From Frigidibacter albus (GTDB lineage: Bacteria; Pseudomonadota; Alphaproteobacteria; Rhodobacterales; Rhodobacteraceae): a stretch of 64,000 nucleotides of DNA. Made by a program: the position numbers and the translations under genes. Positions 52,974-61,491 of this stretch are shown one piece after another; positions within the stretch are counted from its first letter, which is position 1; the number at the start of each line of letters is the position of its first letter. The stretch covers positions 124,001-188,000 of the forward strand of contig NZ_JAAAUC010000007.1 in the NCBI RefSeq assembly GCF_009908165.1, written 5' to 3'. The notes under the pieces were generated by a model. That model was not told the DNA's origin. It did no database searches and saw nothing but the letters and a program-made list of their open reading frames with translations.

Positions 52974-54482
52974 CTACTCGCCGCGGGGAAAGCGTTTGCT
53001 GTCTTCGAGGATGTTAAGGTCCATGTGATTGCGCATGTACTGCTCGGAGGCCTTCTTCAGCGGCTGATAGTCCCAGGGGTAATAGCCGCCCTGCCGCAGC
53101 GCCTCGTACACCACCCAGCGGCGGGCCTGGCTGGCGCGGACATCGGCGTCGAAACGCTCCAGATCCCAGCGGGTCGCGGCCGCGAACTTCAGCTCCGCCA
53201 AGGTGGCAGCATGAGCCGGGTCTTCGGCGAGGTTGCTGAGCTCATGCGGGTCCGCCTCGAGGTCGAACAGCTGGTCAGGGTCCAGCTTGCACAGGTTCAG
53301 CTTCCAGCGGCCCTTGCGCAGCGACACCAGCGGCGCGTTGCTGGCCTCGGCGGCGTATTCCATCGCCACCGCTTCGGCACGCGGCGTGCCGCCCGCCAGC
53401 GGCAGCAGGCTTTGCCCGTCGGTCCAGGGCATCACCTCCGCCATCGAGATCCCCGCCAGATCGCAGAGCGTCGGCGTCACATCGAGGGTGGAGACGGGAT
53501 CCATCACCAGCCCCGGCGCGATCCCCGGCGCCGCAATCATCAACGGTACGCGCGAGGAGCCGTCGAAGAAGTTCATCTTGAACCACAGCCCGCGCTCGCC
53601 CAGCATGTCACCGTGGTCGGAGACAAAGACCACGATGGCCTCTTGCCGCGTATCCTCCAGCGCCTGCAGGATCTCGCCGATCTTGTCGTCGCAATAGGAG
53701 ATATTGGCGAAATAGGCGCGGCGCGAGCGTTGCACCATATCGTCCGTCAGATCGTATTTGTGCCAGTCCGAGGCGTCGAAGATGCGTTTGGAATGGGCAT
53801 CCTGTTCGGAATAGGGAATCAGCCCCACCTCGGGCATCAGATGCTCGCAGCCGTCGTAAAGGTCCCAGTATTTCTTGCGGGCGACATAGGGATCATGCGG
53901 ATGGGTGAAGCTGACCGTCAGCATCCACGGACGCGCATCCAGCCCCCGCGACAGATCGTAGATCTTCGCCCTGGCCTGATGGGCGACGTCATCGTCATAT
54001 TCCAGCTGGTTGGTGATCTCGGCGACTCCGGCCCCGGTGACCGACCCCATGTTGTGGTACCACCAGTCGATCCGCTCACCGGGTTTGCGGTAATCCGGCG
54101 TCCAGCCGAAATCGGCGGGGTAGATGTCGGTGGTCAGCCGCTCCTCGAACCCGTGCAACTGGTCGGGGCCGACGAAATGCATCTTGCCTGACAGCGTGGT
54201 CAGATAGCCCGCGCGGCGCAGGTGATGGGCAAAGGTCGGGATGTCGGACCGGAATTCGGCGGCATTGTCATAGACCCCGGTGCGCGACGGCAGTTGGCCC
54301 GACATGAACGAGGCGCGGGCGGGCGCACAGAGCGGCGAGGCGGTGTAGGCGTTGGCGAATCGCACCGACCGCGCCGCCAGTTTCTTCAGGTTCGGCGCGT
54401 GGAGCCAGTCGGCCGGGCCATCGGGAAAGAACGTCCCGGCCAGCTGATCGACCATCACCACCAGGATGTTCGGACGGGTCAT
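52974..54482 (-). CDS. betC: Choline-sulfatase
   Basis: A 502-residue arylsulfatase-family hydrolase that releases choline from choline-O-sulfate. The N-terminal metal site is 'NILVVMVDQLAGTFFPDG', and the formylglycine motif CxPxR is 'SPLCAPARASFMSGQLPSRT'. Later metal and active-site residues are in 'VVFVSDHGDMLGERGLWFKM', and the choline-sulfatase-specific C-terminal segment is 'RRWVVYEALRQGGYYPWDYQ'. The ATG at 54482 overlaps the betI stop (ATGA). It depends on a formylglycine-generating or anaerobic maturation enzyme, which is not in the window. Confidence 0.95.
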   Translation of the reverse strand: MTRPNILVVMVDQLAGTFFPDGPADWLHAPNLKKLAARSVRFANAYTASPLCAPARASFMSGQLPSRTGVYDNAAEFRSDIPTFAHHLRRAGYLTTLSGKMHFVGPDQLHGFEERLTTDIYPADFGWTPDYRKPGERIDWWYHNMGSVTGAGVAEITNQLEYDDDVAHQARAKIYDLSRGLDARPWMLTVSFTHPHDPYVARKKYWDLYDGCEHLMPEVGLIPYSEQDAHSKRIFDASDWHKYDLTDDMVQRSRRAYFANISYCDDKIGEILQALEDTRQEAIVVFVSDHGDMLGERGLWFKMNFFDGSSRVPLMIAAPGIAPGLVMDPVSTLDVTPTLCDLAGISMAEVMPWTDGQSLLPLAGGTPRAEAVAMEYAAEASNAPLVSLRKGRWKLNLCKLDPDQLFDLEADPHELSNLAEDPAHAATLAELKFAAATRWDLERFDADVRASQARRWVVYEALRQGGYYPWDYQPLKKASEQYMRNHMDLNILEDSKRFPRGE

Positions 54483-55066
54483 GCGGGCATTCCTTGTGCA
54501 AGTTCGGCCTCGAGGCAGCCCATCACCAGCTGCGCCGCGGCCTGCCGGTCGGGGGCCCTCTGGCGCAGCGCCTGGCGCAGGTAGACGCCGTCGATCAGCG
54601 CCCCCAGCCCCTCTGCCACCGCCCCGGCCCGCGCGCCGACCAGCGGGCGCAGGTCATGGGTCAGGTTCGAATGCAGGCGGCGGCGATAGATCTCCAGCAG
54701 GCGCCGCGCCTCTGGCATGGTCTGGGCCAGAACGTAGAAATTCAGCCATGCCGCAATGACTTCGCGGCGGAAGTTCGTGCTGGAAAAGGACACCCGCACG
54801 ATCGCCTCGATCCGCGCCCGCGGCTCATGCGCGGTGGCCAGCGCGCCCCGCACCTCCGCGCCATAGATCGCCAGCACATGCCGCATCGCCGCCAGGAAGA
54901 TCGCCTCCTTGGACCCGAAGTAATGGTGGGCCAGCGCCGCCGACACGCCGGCGCGCTTGGCGATCTGGGCCACGGTCACCTCGAGGGTTCCCGCCAGCCC
55001 GATCTCCTGTATTGTCGCCTGGACGATCTCTGCCCGGCGAAGAGGCTCTGCTGCGATGCGTGCCAT
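54479..55066 (-). CDS. betI: Choline-responsive TetR repressor BetI
   Basis: A 195-residue TetR-family repressor that is released by choline. The HTH is at about residues 25-60 ('VTVAQIAKRAGVSAALAHHY', 'FGSKEAIFLAAMRHVLA'), and the helical ligand domain carries BetI features ('WLNFYVLAQTMPEARRLLEI', 'LIDGVYLRQALRQRAPD'). The ATG at 55066 ('MARIAAEPLRR') is chosen over an upstream TTG. It is the first gene of the bet operon and faces choX divergently. A perfect inverted repeat between them (55112-55125) is the likely operator. Confidence 0.94.
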   Translation of the reverse strand: MARIAAEPLRRAEIVQATIQEIGLAGTLEVTVAQIAKRAGVSAALAHHYFGSKEAIFLAAMRHVLAIYGAEVRGALATAHEPRARIEAIVRVSFSSTNFRREVIAAWLNFYVLAQTMPEARRLLEIYRRRLHSNLTHDLRPLVGARAGAVAEGLGALIDGVYLRQALRQRAPDRQAAAQLVMGCLEAELAQGMPA

Positions 55067-55111
55067 GATTATCCCGGAAATTTGTTGCAATCCGATCCTA
55101 GGGGTGGATTA

Positions 55112-55125
55112 ATTGACTCGTCAAT
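55112..55125. promoter_or_regulatory. Probable BetI operator
   Basis: ATTGAC-TC-GTCAAT, a perfect 6-bp dyad with a 2-bp spacer (longer imperfectly: TTAATTGACTCGTCAATCAA). It lies 46 bp before betI and 54 bp before choX, so a repressor here could control both divergent operons. TTGA/TCAA dyads fit BetI sites. Confidence 0.7.
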
Positions 55126-55178
55126 CAAGAAACCGGGGCACACCCGAACCGAAGTCCATGACGCACAGGGAGCGCCAG

Positions 55179-56105
55179 ATGAAGAAGACCGTTACCACCG
55201 CCCTCGCCGTTTCGGCCCTCGCCCTTGCTGCCGCCGGCCCGGCCGCGGCGGCGGGCTGCGATACCGTCACCTTCTCGGATGTCGGCTGGACCGACATCAC
55301 CGTCACCACCTCGGCCGCCAAACAGGTGCTGACCGCGCTTGGCTATGGCGTGGACGTCAAGGTGCTGTCGGTGCCGGTGACTTTCGCCTCGCTGGAAGCC
55401 GGTGACATCGACGTGTTCCTCGGCAACTGGATGCCGGCGCAGGAAGGCGCGATCAAACCCTATCTCGACTCGGGTGCCATCGAAGTCGTCGGCACCAACC
55501 TTGAAGGCACCCAGTACACGCTGGCCGTGCCGACCTATCTGGCCGAGAAGGGCCTGAAGACCTATGCCGACGTCGCCACGTTCAAGGACGAGCTGGACGG
55601 CAAGATCTACGGGATTGAGCCCGGCAACGAGGGCAACACCTACCTGATCAGCCTCACCGAAGCCGGCGGCCCGTTCGAGGGCTTCGACATCGTCGAAAGC
55701 TCGGAGCAGGGGATGCTGGCGCAGGTCGCGCGGTTCTATCCCGATCAGGAGGGCGTCGTGTTCCTTGGCTGGGCCCCGCACCCGATGAATGCCAATTTCG
55801 ACCTGACCTACCTGACCGGCGGCGAGGATTTCTTCGGCGGCGCGGGCATCGTGCAGACCGTGGCGCGCAAGGGCTATGTCGAGGAATGCCCGGCCATCGG
55901 CGCGCTGCTGAAGAACATGACCTTCTCGCTGGAAATGGAAAACCAGATCATGGGCGAGATCCTGGACGAGGGCGCAGAGCCGGACGCAGCCGTCGCCGAA
56001 TGGATCAAGGCCAACCCGGCGGTTCTGGACGGCTGGCTCGCCGGCATCACCACCAAGGACGGCGCCGAGGGCCTTCCCGCCGTCAAGGCCGCGATGGGCC
56101 TGTAA
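55179..56105 (+). CDS. choX: Choline ABC transporter substrate-binding protein
   Basis: A 308-residue periplasmic protein with a signal peptide ('TTALAVSALALAAAGPAAAA') and an OpuAC-type bilobed domain. The aromatic cage residues of ChoX are recognisable in 'VTFSDVGWTDITV', 'VFLGNWMPAQEGAI', 'EGTQYTLAVPTYL' and 'VVFLGWAPHPMNANFDLTY'. Of three possible ATGs (55113 frame, 55158, 55179) the last follows GGGAGCGCC at good spacing and starts a normal signal peptide. It precedes choW by 121 bp, a gap that holds a strong hairpin. Confidence 0.95.
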   Translation: MKKTVTTALAVSALALAAAGPAAAAGCDTVTFSDVGWTDITVTTSAAKQVLTALGYGVDVKVLSVPVTFASLEAGDIDVFLGNWMPAQEGAIKPYLDSGAIEVVGTNLEGTQYTLAVPTYLAEKGLKTYADVATFKDELDGKIYGIEPGNEGNTYLISLTEAGGPFEGFDIVESSEQGMLAQVARFYPDQEGVVFLGWAPHPMNANFDLTYLTGGEDFFGGAGIVQTVARKGYVEECPAIGALLKNMTFSLEMENQIMGEILDEGAEPDAAVAEWIKANPAVLDGWLAGITTKDGAEGLPAVKAAMGL

Positions 56106-56119
56106 GGGCAACGGGCGAG

Positions 56120-56152
56120 GGCGGCGCGCGCCGAATTTCCGGCCGCGCCGCC
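56120..56152 (+). promoter_or_regulatory. Intercistronic hairpin between choX and choW
   Basis: GGCGGCGCG (56120-56128) pairs perfectly with CGCGCCGCC (56144-56152) around a 15-nt loop that can itself form a short stem. Hairpins at this place in ABC operons often protect the binding-protein message or cause partial termination. Confidence 0.6.
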
Positions 56153-56226
56153 TGTCGTGCATATCTGCCTGATTCCGGGCCCACGGCCCCGGTTCCCCAC
56201 CCGCCCGCAACGGAGACGCGCGCCCG

Positions 56227-57060
56227 ATGGACTGGCTGACCCAGAAGATTCCCGTAGGCGCCTGGGCTAAAAGCGTCTTTGACTGGCTGAATGCCCATGG
56301 CGGCCCGCTGTTCGACGCGGTCGCCGCCGTGCTGGAAGCGGTGATCGACGGAATGCTGTTCGTGCTGCAGGGCACGCCGCCGCTGATCCTGATCGCGCTC
56401 TTCGTGGCGCTGACCTGGGTGCTGCAGCGCAACTGGAAGACCTGCCTGCTGGTGGGGCTCGGGTTCCTGTTCATCCTCAACCAGGATTACTGGGACGAGA
56501 CGATGCAGAGCCTGACGCTGATCCTGTTTTCCTGCTTCGTGTGCATGAGTGTGGGGGTGCCCATCGGCATCGCCGCCGCCCACCGCCCGCGGCTCTATCA
56601 AAGCATGTCGCCGGTGCTGGACCTGATGCAGACCCTTCCGACCTTCGTCTACCTGATCCCGGCCATCGTATTCTTCGGCCTTGGCATGGTGCCGGGGCTG
56701 ATCGCCACCGTGGTCTTCGTGCTGCCCGCGCCGATCCGGCTGACGCAGCTGGGGATCTCCTCGACCCCGCCCGCCCTGCTGGAAGCGGCCACCGCCTTCG
56801 GCGCCACGCCCACGCAGCGGCTGTGGAAGGTGGAACTGCCCTGGGCCCTGCCGCAGATCATGGCGGGCCTGACGCAGGCGATCATGCTGTCGCTGTCGAT
56901 GGTGGTGATCGCGGCGATGGTAGGGGCCAACGGGCTTGGCGTGCCGGTGGTGCGGGCGCTGAACTCGGTCAACACCTCGCTGGGGTTTGAATCGGGGTTC
57001 ATCATCGTGGTGGTGGCGATCATCCTCGACCGGATGCTGAAGATGGAGCGCAAGAGATGA
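56227..57060 (+). CDS. choW: Choline ABC transporter permease
   Basis: A 277-residue membrane component with about six to seven helices. The BPD-transporter EAA loop is 'EAATAFGATPTQRLWKVELP', which contacts the ATPase. Other landmarks are 'GIAAAHRPRLYQSMSPVLDL', 'MQTLPTFVYLIPAIVFFGLG' and 'MVGANGLGVPVVRALNSVNT', all ProW/ChoW-like. It overlaps choV by 4 bp (ATGA). Start ATG at 56227 is preceded by AACGGAGACGCGC. Confidence 0.95.
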   Translation: MDWLTQKIPVGAWAKSVFDWLNAHGGPLFDAVAAVLEAVIDGMLFVLQGTPPLILIALFVALTWVLQRNWKTCLLVGLGFLFILNQDYWDETMQSLTLILFSCFVCMSVGVPIGIAAAHRPRLYQSMSPVLDLMQTLPTFVYLIPAIVFFGLGMVPGLIATVVFVLPAPIRLTQLGISSTPPALLEAATAFGATPTQRLWKVELPWALPQIMAGLTQAIMLSLSMVVIAAMVGANGLGVPVVRALNSVNTSLGFESGFIIVVVAIILDRMLKMERKR

Positions 57061-58061
57061 GCGTTGCCGTAGAATTCGACAATGTTTCCATCGTGTTCGG
57101 GGACAAACCTGATGTAGCCCTGCCGCTGATGGATGAGGGCAAGACCCGCAGCGAAGTGCAGCGCGCCAGCGGTCAGGTGCTGGGGGTGCATAACTGCTCG
57201 CTGACCGTGGACGAGGGCGAGATCCTGGTGCTGATGGGCCTCTCCGGCTCTGGCAAGTCCACCCTGCTGCGCGCGGTGAACGGGCTGAACCCGGTCTGCC
57301 GCGGCCGCGTCATCATCCATGATGGCGACTGGAACTGCGATGTGGTCACGGCGCCCCCCGCCGATCTGCTGCGGGTGCGGCGCGAATGCGTGGCGATGGT
57401 GTTCCAGCAATTCGGCCTGCTGCCGTGGCGCAGCGTGCGCGACAATGTCGGGCTGGGGCTGGAGCTGGGGGGAATGAAGCCCGCCGAGCGGCGCGAGAAG
57501 GTGGATGAGCAACTGGCGCTGGTCGGCCTGTCGGACTGGGCCGACCGCCGGGTGGGCGAGCTGTCGGGCGGGATGCAGCAGCGCGTCGGCCTCGCCCGCG
57601 CCTTTGCCACCGACGCCCCGATCCTGCTGATGGACGAGCCGTTTTCCGCGCTCGACCCGCTGATCCGCGCCCGGTTGCAGGACGAGCTGCTGGAGCTGCA
57701 GGCCAAGCTGAAACGCACCATCATCTTCGTCAGCCATGATCTGGATGAGGCGTTCAAGCTCGGCAACCGCATCGCGCTGATGGAGGGCGGGCGCATCGTG
57801 CAGATCGGCACCGCCCGCGACATCATCGCCAACCCGGCCGATGATTACGTGGCCGATTTCGTGGCCCATATGAACCCGCTCGGCGTGCTCACCGCCGAGG
57901 ATGTGCTGGAACCCGGCGAGGCCCCCGGCGCGCCGGTCGTGGCGCTGGACCTGCCGGTGCGGGACGTGATGGCCCATCTGCGCAGCCATGACGCGGTGGC
58001 GGTGGAAGGCGGCGGTCGCGTGACGCGGGAAGGCGTGATCGGGCGGCTGATCGCGGTGTAG
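57057..58061 (+). CDS. choV: Choline ABC transporter ATP-binding protein
   Basis: A 334-residue ATPase of the quaternary-amine uptake type. Walker A is 'LMGLSGSGKSTLLRAVNGLN', Q-loop 'VFQQFGLLPWRSVRDNVGLG', signature 'GELSGGMQQRVGLARAFATD', Walker B 'ILLMDEPFSALDPLIRARLQ', H-loop 'IIFVSHDLDEAFKLGNRIAL'. The C-terminal extension is about 75 residues, shorter than the tandem CBS pair of E. coli ProV, so osmotic gating by CBS domains is unlikely. This fits a nutrient-uptake rather than osmosensing role. The operon probably ends here; repeat A copy 2 starts 12 bp downstream. Confidence 0.95.
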   Translation: MSVAVEFDNVSIVFGDKPDVALPLMDEGKTRSEVQRASGQVLGVHNCSLTVDEGEILVLMGLSGSGKSTLLRAVNGLNPVCRGRVIIHDGDWNCDVVTAPPADLLRVRRECVAMVFQQFGLLPWRSVRDNVGLGLELGGMKPAERREKVDEQLALVGLSDWADRRVGELSGGMQQRVGLARAFATDAPILLMDEPFSALDPLIRARLQDELLELQAKLKRTIIFVSHDLDEAFKLGNRIALMEGGRIVQIGTARDIIANPADDYVADFVAHMNPLGVLTAEDVLEPGEAPGAPVVALDLPVRDVMAHLRSHDAVAVEGGGRVTREGVIGRLIAV

Positions 58062-58073
58062 GAGGCACGGTCA

Positions 58074-58234
58074 GAGGGCAGCGCCCGTCCGCCGGGTGGG
58101 CGTACCACGCTCGTTCTAGGCACTTGATGGTGCGGCCTACCTCCACCGGCGTTCTAGGCGGAACGGTGGCAGCGCCCGCCCGAGGGGGCGGACGGGCGCT
58201 GCCCGGCGGCGCTGAAGCGCCTTGTTCCGGGCAA
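58074..58234. repeat. Dispersed structured intergenic repeat A, copy 2
   Basis: About 161 bp matching 4849-5010. Inverted arms at 58076-58093 and 58187-58204 are base-for-base identical to copy 1. The block ACGCTCGTTCTAGGC at 58107-58121 and the trailing hairpin with TTGTTCCGGGCAA (to 58234) are also shared, while the middle differs. It fills the gap between choV and the convergent EamA gene. Confidence 0.85.
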
Positions 58235-58242
58235 AAGGCAGC

Positions 58243-59148
58243 TCAGCCCTTCGCCGCGTTCGCCGCCGGCGTCACCGCGGCGCGTTTCAACACCGCCTCG
58301 CGCCAGGTCATGTAGCTGATCGCGGCGATGATCAGGCCGCCGCCCAGCATCACGAACGGGTCCACCGGCTCGCCGAACACCGCCATGCCAAGGATCGCGG
58401 CCCAGAGCAGCTGCAGGAAGGTCACCGGCTGGGTCACGGTCAGCGGCGCCGCCTCGAAGGCGCGGGTCATGCAGTAATGGCCAGCGGTGGCGAAGGCCGC
58501 AGTCGTGGCCAGGATCGCCAGTTGCGCGCCGGTCGGCGGCACCCAGTGCAGCGCGGCGATGGGGGCAAGGCCGATGGTCACGGTCAGGGACATCATCGCC
58601 ACCACGGCGGTGGCCGAGGCCAACCCGCTGAGCCGCTTGGCAAAGAGGTAGGAGACGGCGAAGCAGGCGGCGGCACCGAGTTGCGACAGATGCGCGGGCT
58701 CGATCTCTCGCAGCCCCGGGCGCAGGATCACCAGCGCGCCAAGGATCGCCACGCAGATCGCCAGGATCCGCCGCAGCGCCAGCTTCTCGCCGAAGACCAG
58801 CGCGGCGCCGATCGTCACGCCGATCGGATTGAGGTAACCGATGGCCGTGACTTCGGCGACGGGAAGCCGCGCCATGGCGTAAAACCACAAGATCACCGCG
58901 ACGGTGTGCAGCGCACCGCGCGCCGCGAACAGGCGCCAGACCAGCGGCGAGAACCCGGCCTTCAGGGCTGGCAGCAGCACCGGGAGCAGGAAGAGCAGCC
59001 CGAAGGCAAAGCGCAGGAAGGCACTCTCGGCCGCGGGCAATGCGGTGCCAAGGTAGCGGACGGTGGCGTTGACGCCGACGAAGGCGAAGCCCGAGGCAAG
59101 CATCCACAGGACGCCGGCCAGCGGGCGGGAGGAAGGGGGCGCGGTCAT
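58243..59148 (-). CDS. EamA/DMT family transporter
   Basis: A 301-residue inner-membrane exporter with ten predicted helices in two EamA repeats (about 8-140 and 150-285). Recognisable segments are 'GVLWMLASGFAFVGVNATVR', 'LPVAEVTAIGYLNPIGVTIG' and 'APLTVTQPVTFLQLLWAAIL'. DMT members move amino acids, nucleotides or drugs; no substrate can be named. The ATG at 59148 follows GGAATGACC-type sequence with weak ribosome signal. argO lies 45 bp upstream on the same strand, but they may be separate units. Confidence 0.92.
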   Translation of the reverse strand: MTAPPSSRPLAGVLWMLASGFAFVGVNATVRYLGTALPAAESAFLRFAFGLLFLLPVLLPALKAGFSPLVWRLFAARGALHTVAVILWFYAMARLPVAEVTAIGYLNPIGVTIGAALVFGEKLALRRILAICVAILGALVILRPGLREIEPAHLSQLGAAACFAVSYLFAKRLSGLASATAVVAMMSLTVTIGLAPIAALHWVPPTGAQLAILATTAAFATAGHYCMTRAFEAAPLTVTQPVTFLQLLWAAILGMAVFGEPVDPFVMLGGGLIIAAISYMTWREAVLKRAAVTPAANAAKG

Positions 59149-59193
59149 TCCGGCAGCTGACAGGCTGCACCGGGCGGGTGCAAGCCCAAAGCC

Positions 59194-59796
59194 TCAGCCA
59201 AGGGCCAGCCCGGCGGCGATGGACCACATCACGCAGCCGATCACGGCGTCGAGTACCCGCCAGGCCACTGGCCGTGCAAACAGCGGCGCCAGCAGCCGCG
59301 CGCCATAGCCGAGCGAGAAGAAGAACAGCACAGATCCGGTCATGGCGCCCGCCGCGAATGTCGCCTCCCGCCCCGGGAACTGCGCCGAGATACCGCCGAG
59401 CAGGACCACGGTGTCGAGCCAGACATGTGGGTTGGCGAAGGTGATCAGCGCCAGCGCGCCAAGGGTCGCGCCGAGGGTGGCGCGCGTGGCCCGCCCCGCC
59501 TCCAGCGCCGCCCCGCCGCGCCAGGCCGACAGGAAGGCCCGCGCGCCGTACCACATGAGGAACGCGATCCCGCCCCAGCGCAGCGCGGGGGCGAGCCAGG
59601 GCATCCGGTCCGAGGCCAGCGCGAAGCCCCCAACCCCGAGCGCGATCAGCCCCGCATCGGCCAGCGCGCAGAAGGCGCAGGTCGCCAGCACATGCTCGCG
59701 CCGCAGCCCCTGCCGCAGCACGAAGGCATTCTGCGCGCCGATGGCGACGATCAGGCCGAGGCCGAGGCGCAGGCCGGCGAAATAGGCGACGAACAT
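59194..59796 (-). CDS. argO: LysE/ArgO family basic amino acid exporter
   Basis: A 200-residue exporter with six predicted helices. The LysE signature 'LIVAIGAQNAFVLRQGLRRE' is near the N-terminus, 'ALITFANPHVWLDTVVLLGG' is the second conserved loop, and 'GSVLFFFSLGYGARLLAPLF' the third. ArgO exports arginine (and canavanine); lysine exporters are close relatives. It is divergent from the LysR gene at 59884, the classic argO-argP layout. Three GATTA half-sites lie in the shared 87-bp gap. Confidence 0.92.
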   Translation of the reverse strand: MFVAYFAGLRLGLGLIVAIGAQNAFVLRQGLRREHVLATCAFCALADAGLIALGVGGFALASDRMPWLAPALRWGGIAFLMWYGARAFLSAWRGGAALEAGRATRATLGATLGALALITFANPHVWLDTVVLLGGISAQFPGREATFAAGAMTGSVLFFFSLGYGARLLAPLFARPVAWRVLDAVIGCVMWSIAAGLALG

Positions 59797-59839
59797 GGGG
59801 ATCTCCTGTTGGGACAGGGATCGACTACCGGGCGCAGCG

Positions 59840-59874
59840 GGATTAGAACAGGTAATCCTTCTAACGTCAGATTA
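59840..59874. promoter_or_regulatory. Probable ArgP operator between argO and argP
   Basis: GGATTA-N7-TAATCC (59840-59858) is a 6-bp dyad, and a third GATTA occurs at 59870-59874. They lie just upstream of both divergent starts; LysR-type dyads with short spacers fit ArgP control of argO. Confidence 0.6.
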
Positions 59875-59883
59875 GGATTTCTT

Positions 59884-60756
59884 ATGTTCGACCCCGCCCA
59901 TCTCGCCACCCTCGCCGCCGTGCTGCGCCTTGGCAGTTTCGAGGCCGCGGCCGCGGCGCTGAACGTGACGCCCCCCGCCGTCTCGCAGCGCATCCGGGTG
60001 CTGGAGGAGCGGGCGGGCACGGTGCTGGTGGAGCGCAGCCAGCCCGCCCGCGCCACCCCGGCCGGGGCACGGATGGCGCGGCATCATGAGGAACTGCGGC
60101 TGCTGGAGCAGGGCCTCGCGCGCGATCTGGGCCGCGCGGCGGGGCCGGCGGCCAGCGTGCGGATTGCGGTCAATGCCGACAGCCTGGCGACCTGGTTCCT
60201 GCCGGCGCTGGCCGCGGTGGAGGGGATGCTGTTCGACCTGGTGATCGACGATCAGGACCATTCCGCCGACTGGCTGCGCCGGGGCGAAGTGATGGCGGCG
60301 GTGACGGGCCATCCCGGCCCGGTGCAGGGCTGCGAGGCGAAGCCGCTGGGATCCTTGCGCTACATCGCCACCGCGAGCCCGGGCTTCGTGGCGCGCTGGT
60401 TTGCGGGCGGCGTGACGGCGGCGGCGCTGGCGCAGGCCCCGGCGCTGATCTTCAACGCCAAGGACCGGCTGCAGGCGGATTGGGCAGCGGCGGCCACGGG
60501 CGCGCGCCCTGCCCTGCCCGGCCACCGGATCGGGTCGAGCGAGGGGTTCGTGACCGCGGCGTTGCTGGGGATCGGCTGGGGGCTGAACCCCGAGCCGCTG
60601 GTGGCGGAGCATCTGAGGGCCGGGCGGCTGGTGGCGCTGCGGCCGGACCTGCCGCTGGACGTTGGCTTGCATTGGCAGTGGATCCGGCTGGCGGGGGAGC
60701 CGCTGGTGCCGCTGACGGCGGCGGTGCGGGCGGCGGCGCGGCGGGGGCTGGCGTAG
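59884..60756 (+). CDS. argP: LysR-family regulator ArgP
   Basis: A 290-residue LysR regulator (ArgP/IciA type) that activates arginine/lysine export. The N-terminal winged HTH is 'HLATLAAVLRLGSFEAAAAA', 'NVTPPAVSQRIRVLEERAGT'; the effector domain is 'VRIAVNADSLATWFLPALAA' onward, a segment highly conserved in ArgP. The ATG at 59884 gives the canonical 'MFDPAHLATL' start. Its partner argO diverges from the same gap. Confidence 0.94.
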   Translation: MFDPAHLATLAAVLRLGSFEAAAAALNVTPPAVSQRIRVLEERAGTVLVERSQPARATPAGARMARHHEELRLLEQGLARDLGRAAGPAASVRIAVNADSLATWFLPALAAVEGMLFDLVIDDQDHSADWLRRGEVMAAVTGHPGPVQGCEAKPLGSLRYIATASPGFVARWFAGGVTAAALAQAPALIFNAKDRLQADWAAAATGARPALPGHRIGSSEGFVTAALLGIGWGLNPEPLVAEHLRAGRLVALRPDLPLDVGLHWQWIRLAGEPLVPLTAAVRAAARRGLA

Positions 60757-60765
60757 CGCCCTATA

Positions 60766-60861
60766 TTCAAGGGCGGGGGCCCTCTGCCCCGCTCCATCTG
60801 TCAAAGGCGGGGGGCCGTCTGCCCCCCGTGCCCCCCGAGGATACTTGGAAAAGGCAAAGGG
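60766..60861. repeat. Intergenic repeat B, reverse orientation, two hairpin units
   Basis: Read on the minus strand: CCCTTTGCCTTTTCCAAGTATCCTCGGGGGGC followed by two GGGGCAG units (complement of CTGCCCC at 60819-60825 and 60784-60790, 35 bp apart). It lies between convergent argP and the methyltransferase gene. Confidence 0.75.
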
Positions 60862-60876
60862 TAAGAGGGCCTGCGG

Positions 60877-61491
60877 TCAGGCGCGGCGTTCGGCCAGCCA
60901 GAGGGAGCGGCCCTGGGTGGCGGGGTCTTCGGCGATGAAGAGGCGGGGGAGCAGGCCTGCCCCCTCCAGTGCGGCGGCGTAGCCTGCGGGGGAGAGGCTG
61001 GCGTGGTAGACCGGCTCGCCGCCGACGGTGCCAATGGGCTCGCCGGCATCCGGGCCGCAGGTGAACAGCAGGCGGCCGCCGGGAGCGAGATGCGCGGCGA
61101 GGCGCGCGATCAGGGCGCGCTGGTCCTCGGGGGTGAGGTGGAAGAAGCTGTCCCAGGCGAGGATGGCGGCGAAGGGGGTGTCGAGGGCGAGGCCCCGCAT
61201 GTCGCCTTCGATGAACCGCGCTTGCGGGACGCGGGCCCGTGCCAGGGACAGCATCGGGGCGGAGGCGTCGAGGCCGGTGACGGTGAAGCCCTGCGCGGCG
61301 AGGTAGGCGGTGAGGGGCTCACCAGCGCCGCAGCCGAGGTCGAGGACGGGCGCGCCGGGGGGCAGGCCCTCGGTCAGGCGGGCGAGCCAGGGGCATTCAT
61401 AGAGACTGCGGTCGCGACTGGCGTCGAAGGCGGCGGCCTGCCGGTGGTAGGTGCCGGCGATGCCGCCCGGGGTGCCGGGATCAGCCGGCAT
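60877..61491 (-). CDS. Class I SAM-dependent methyltransferase
   Basis: A 204-residue Rossmann-fold methyltransferase. Motif I is '[20 protein letters not shown]', motif II/III '[20 protein letters not shown]', and '[20 protein letters not shown]' is the catalytic strand region. The tail has '[19 protein letters not shown]'. Substrate unknown (small molecule likely). Its ATG at 61491 overlaps the murD stop by 11 bp on the same strand, so it is the last gene of the cell-wall operon, though it need not act there. The family is too broad to assign a role. Confidence 0.87.
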   Translation of the reverse strand: MPADPGTPGGIAGTYHRQAAAFDASRDRSLYECPWLARLTEGLPPGAPVLDLGCGAGEPLTAYLAAQGFTVTGLDASAPMLSLARARVPQARFIEGDMRGLALDTPFAAILAWDSFFHLTPEDQRALIARLAAHLAPGGRLLFTCGPDAGEPIGTVGGEPVYHASLSPAGYAAALEGAGLLPRLFIAEDPATQGRSLWLAERRA

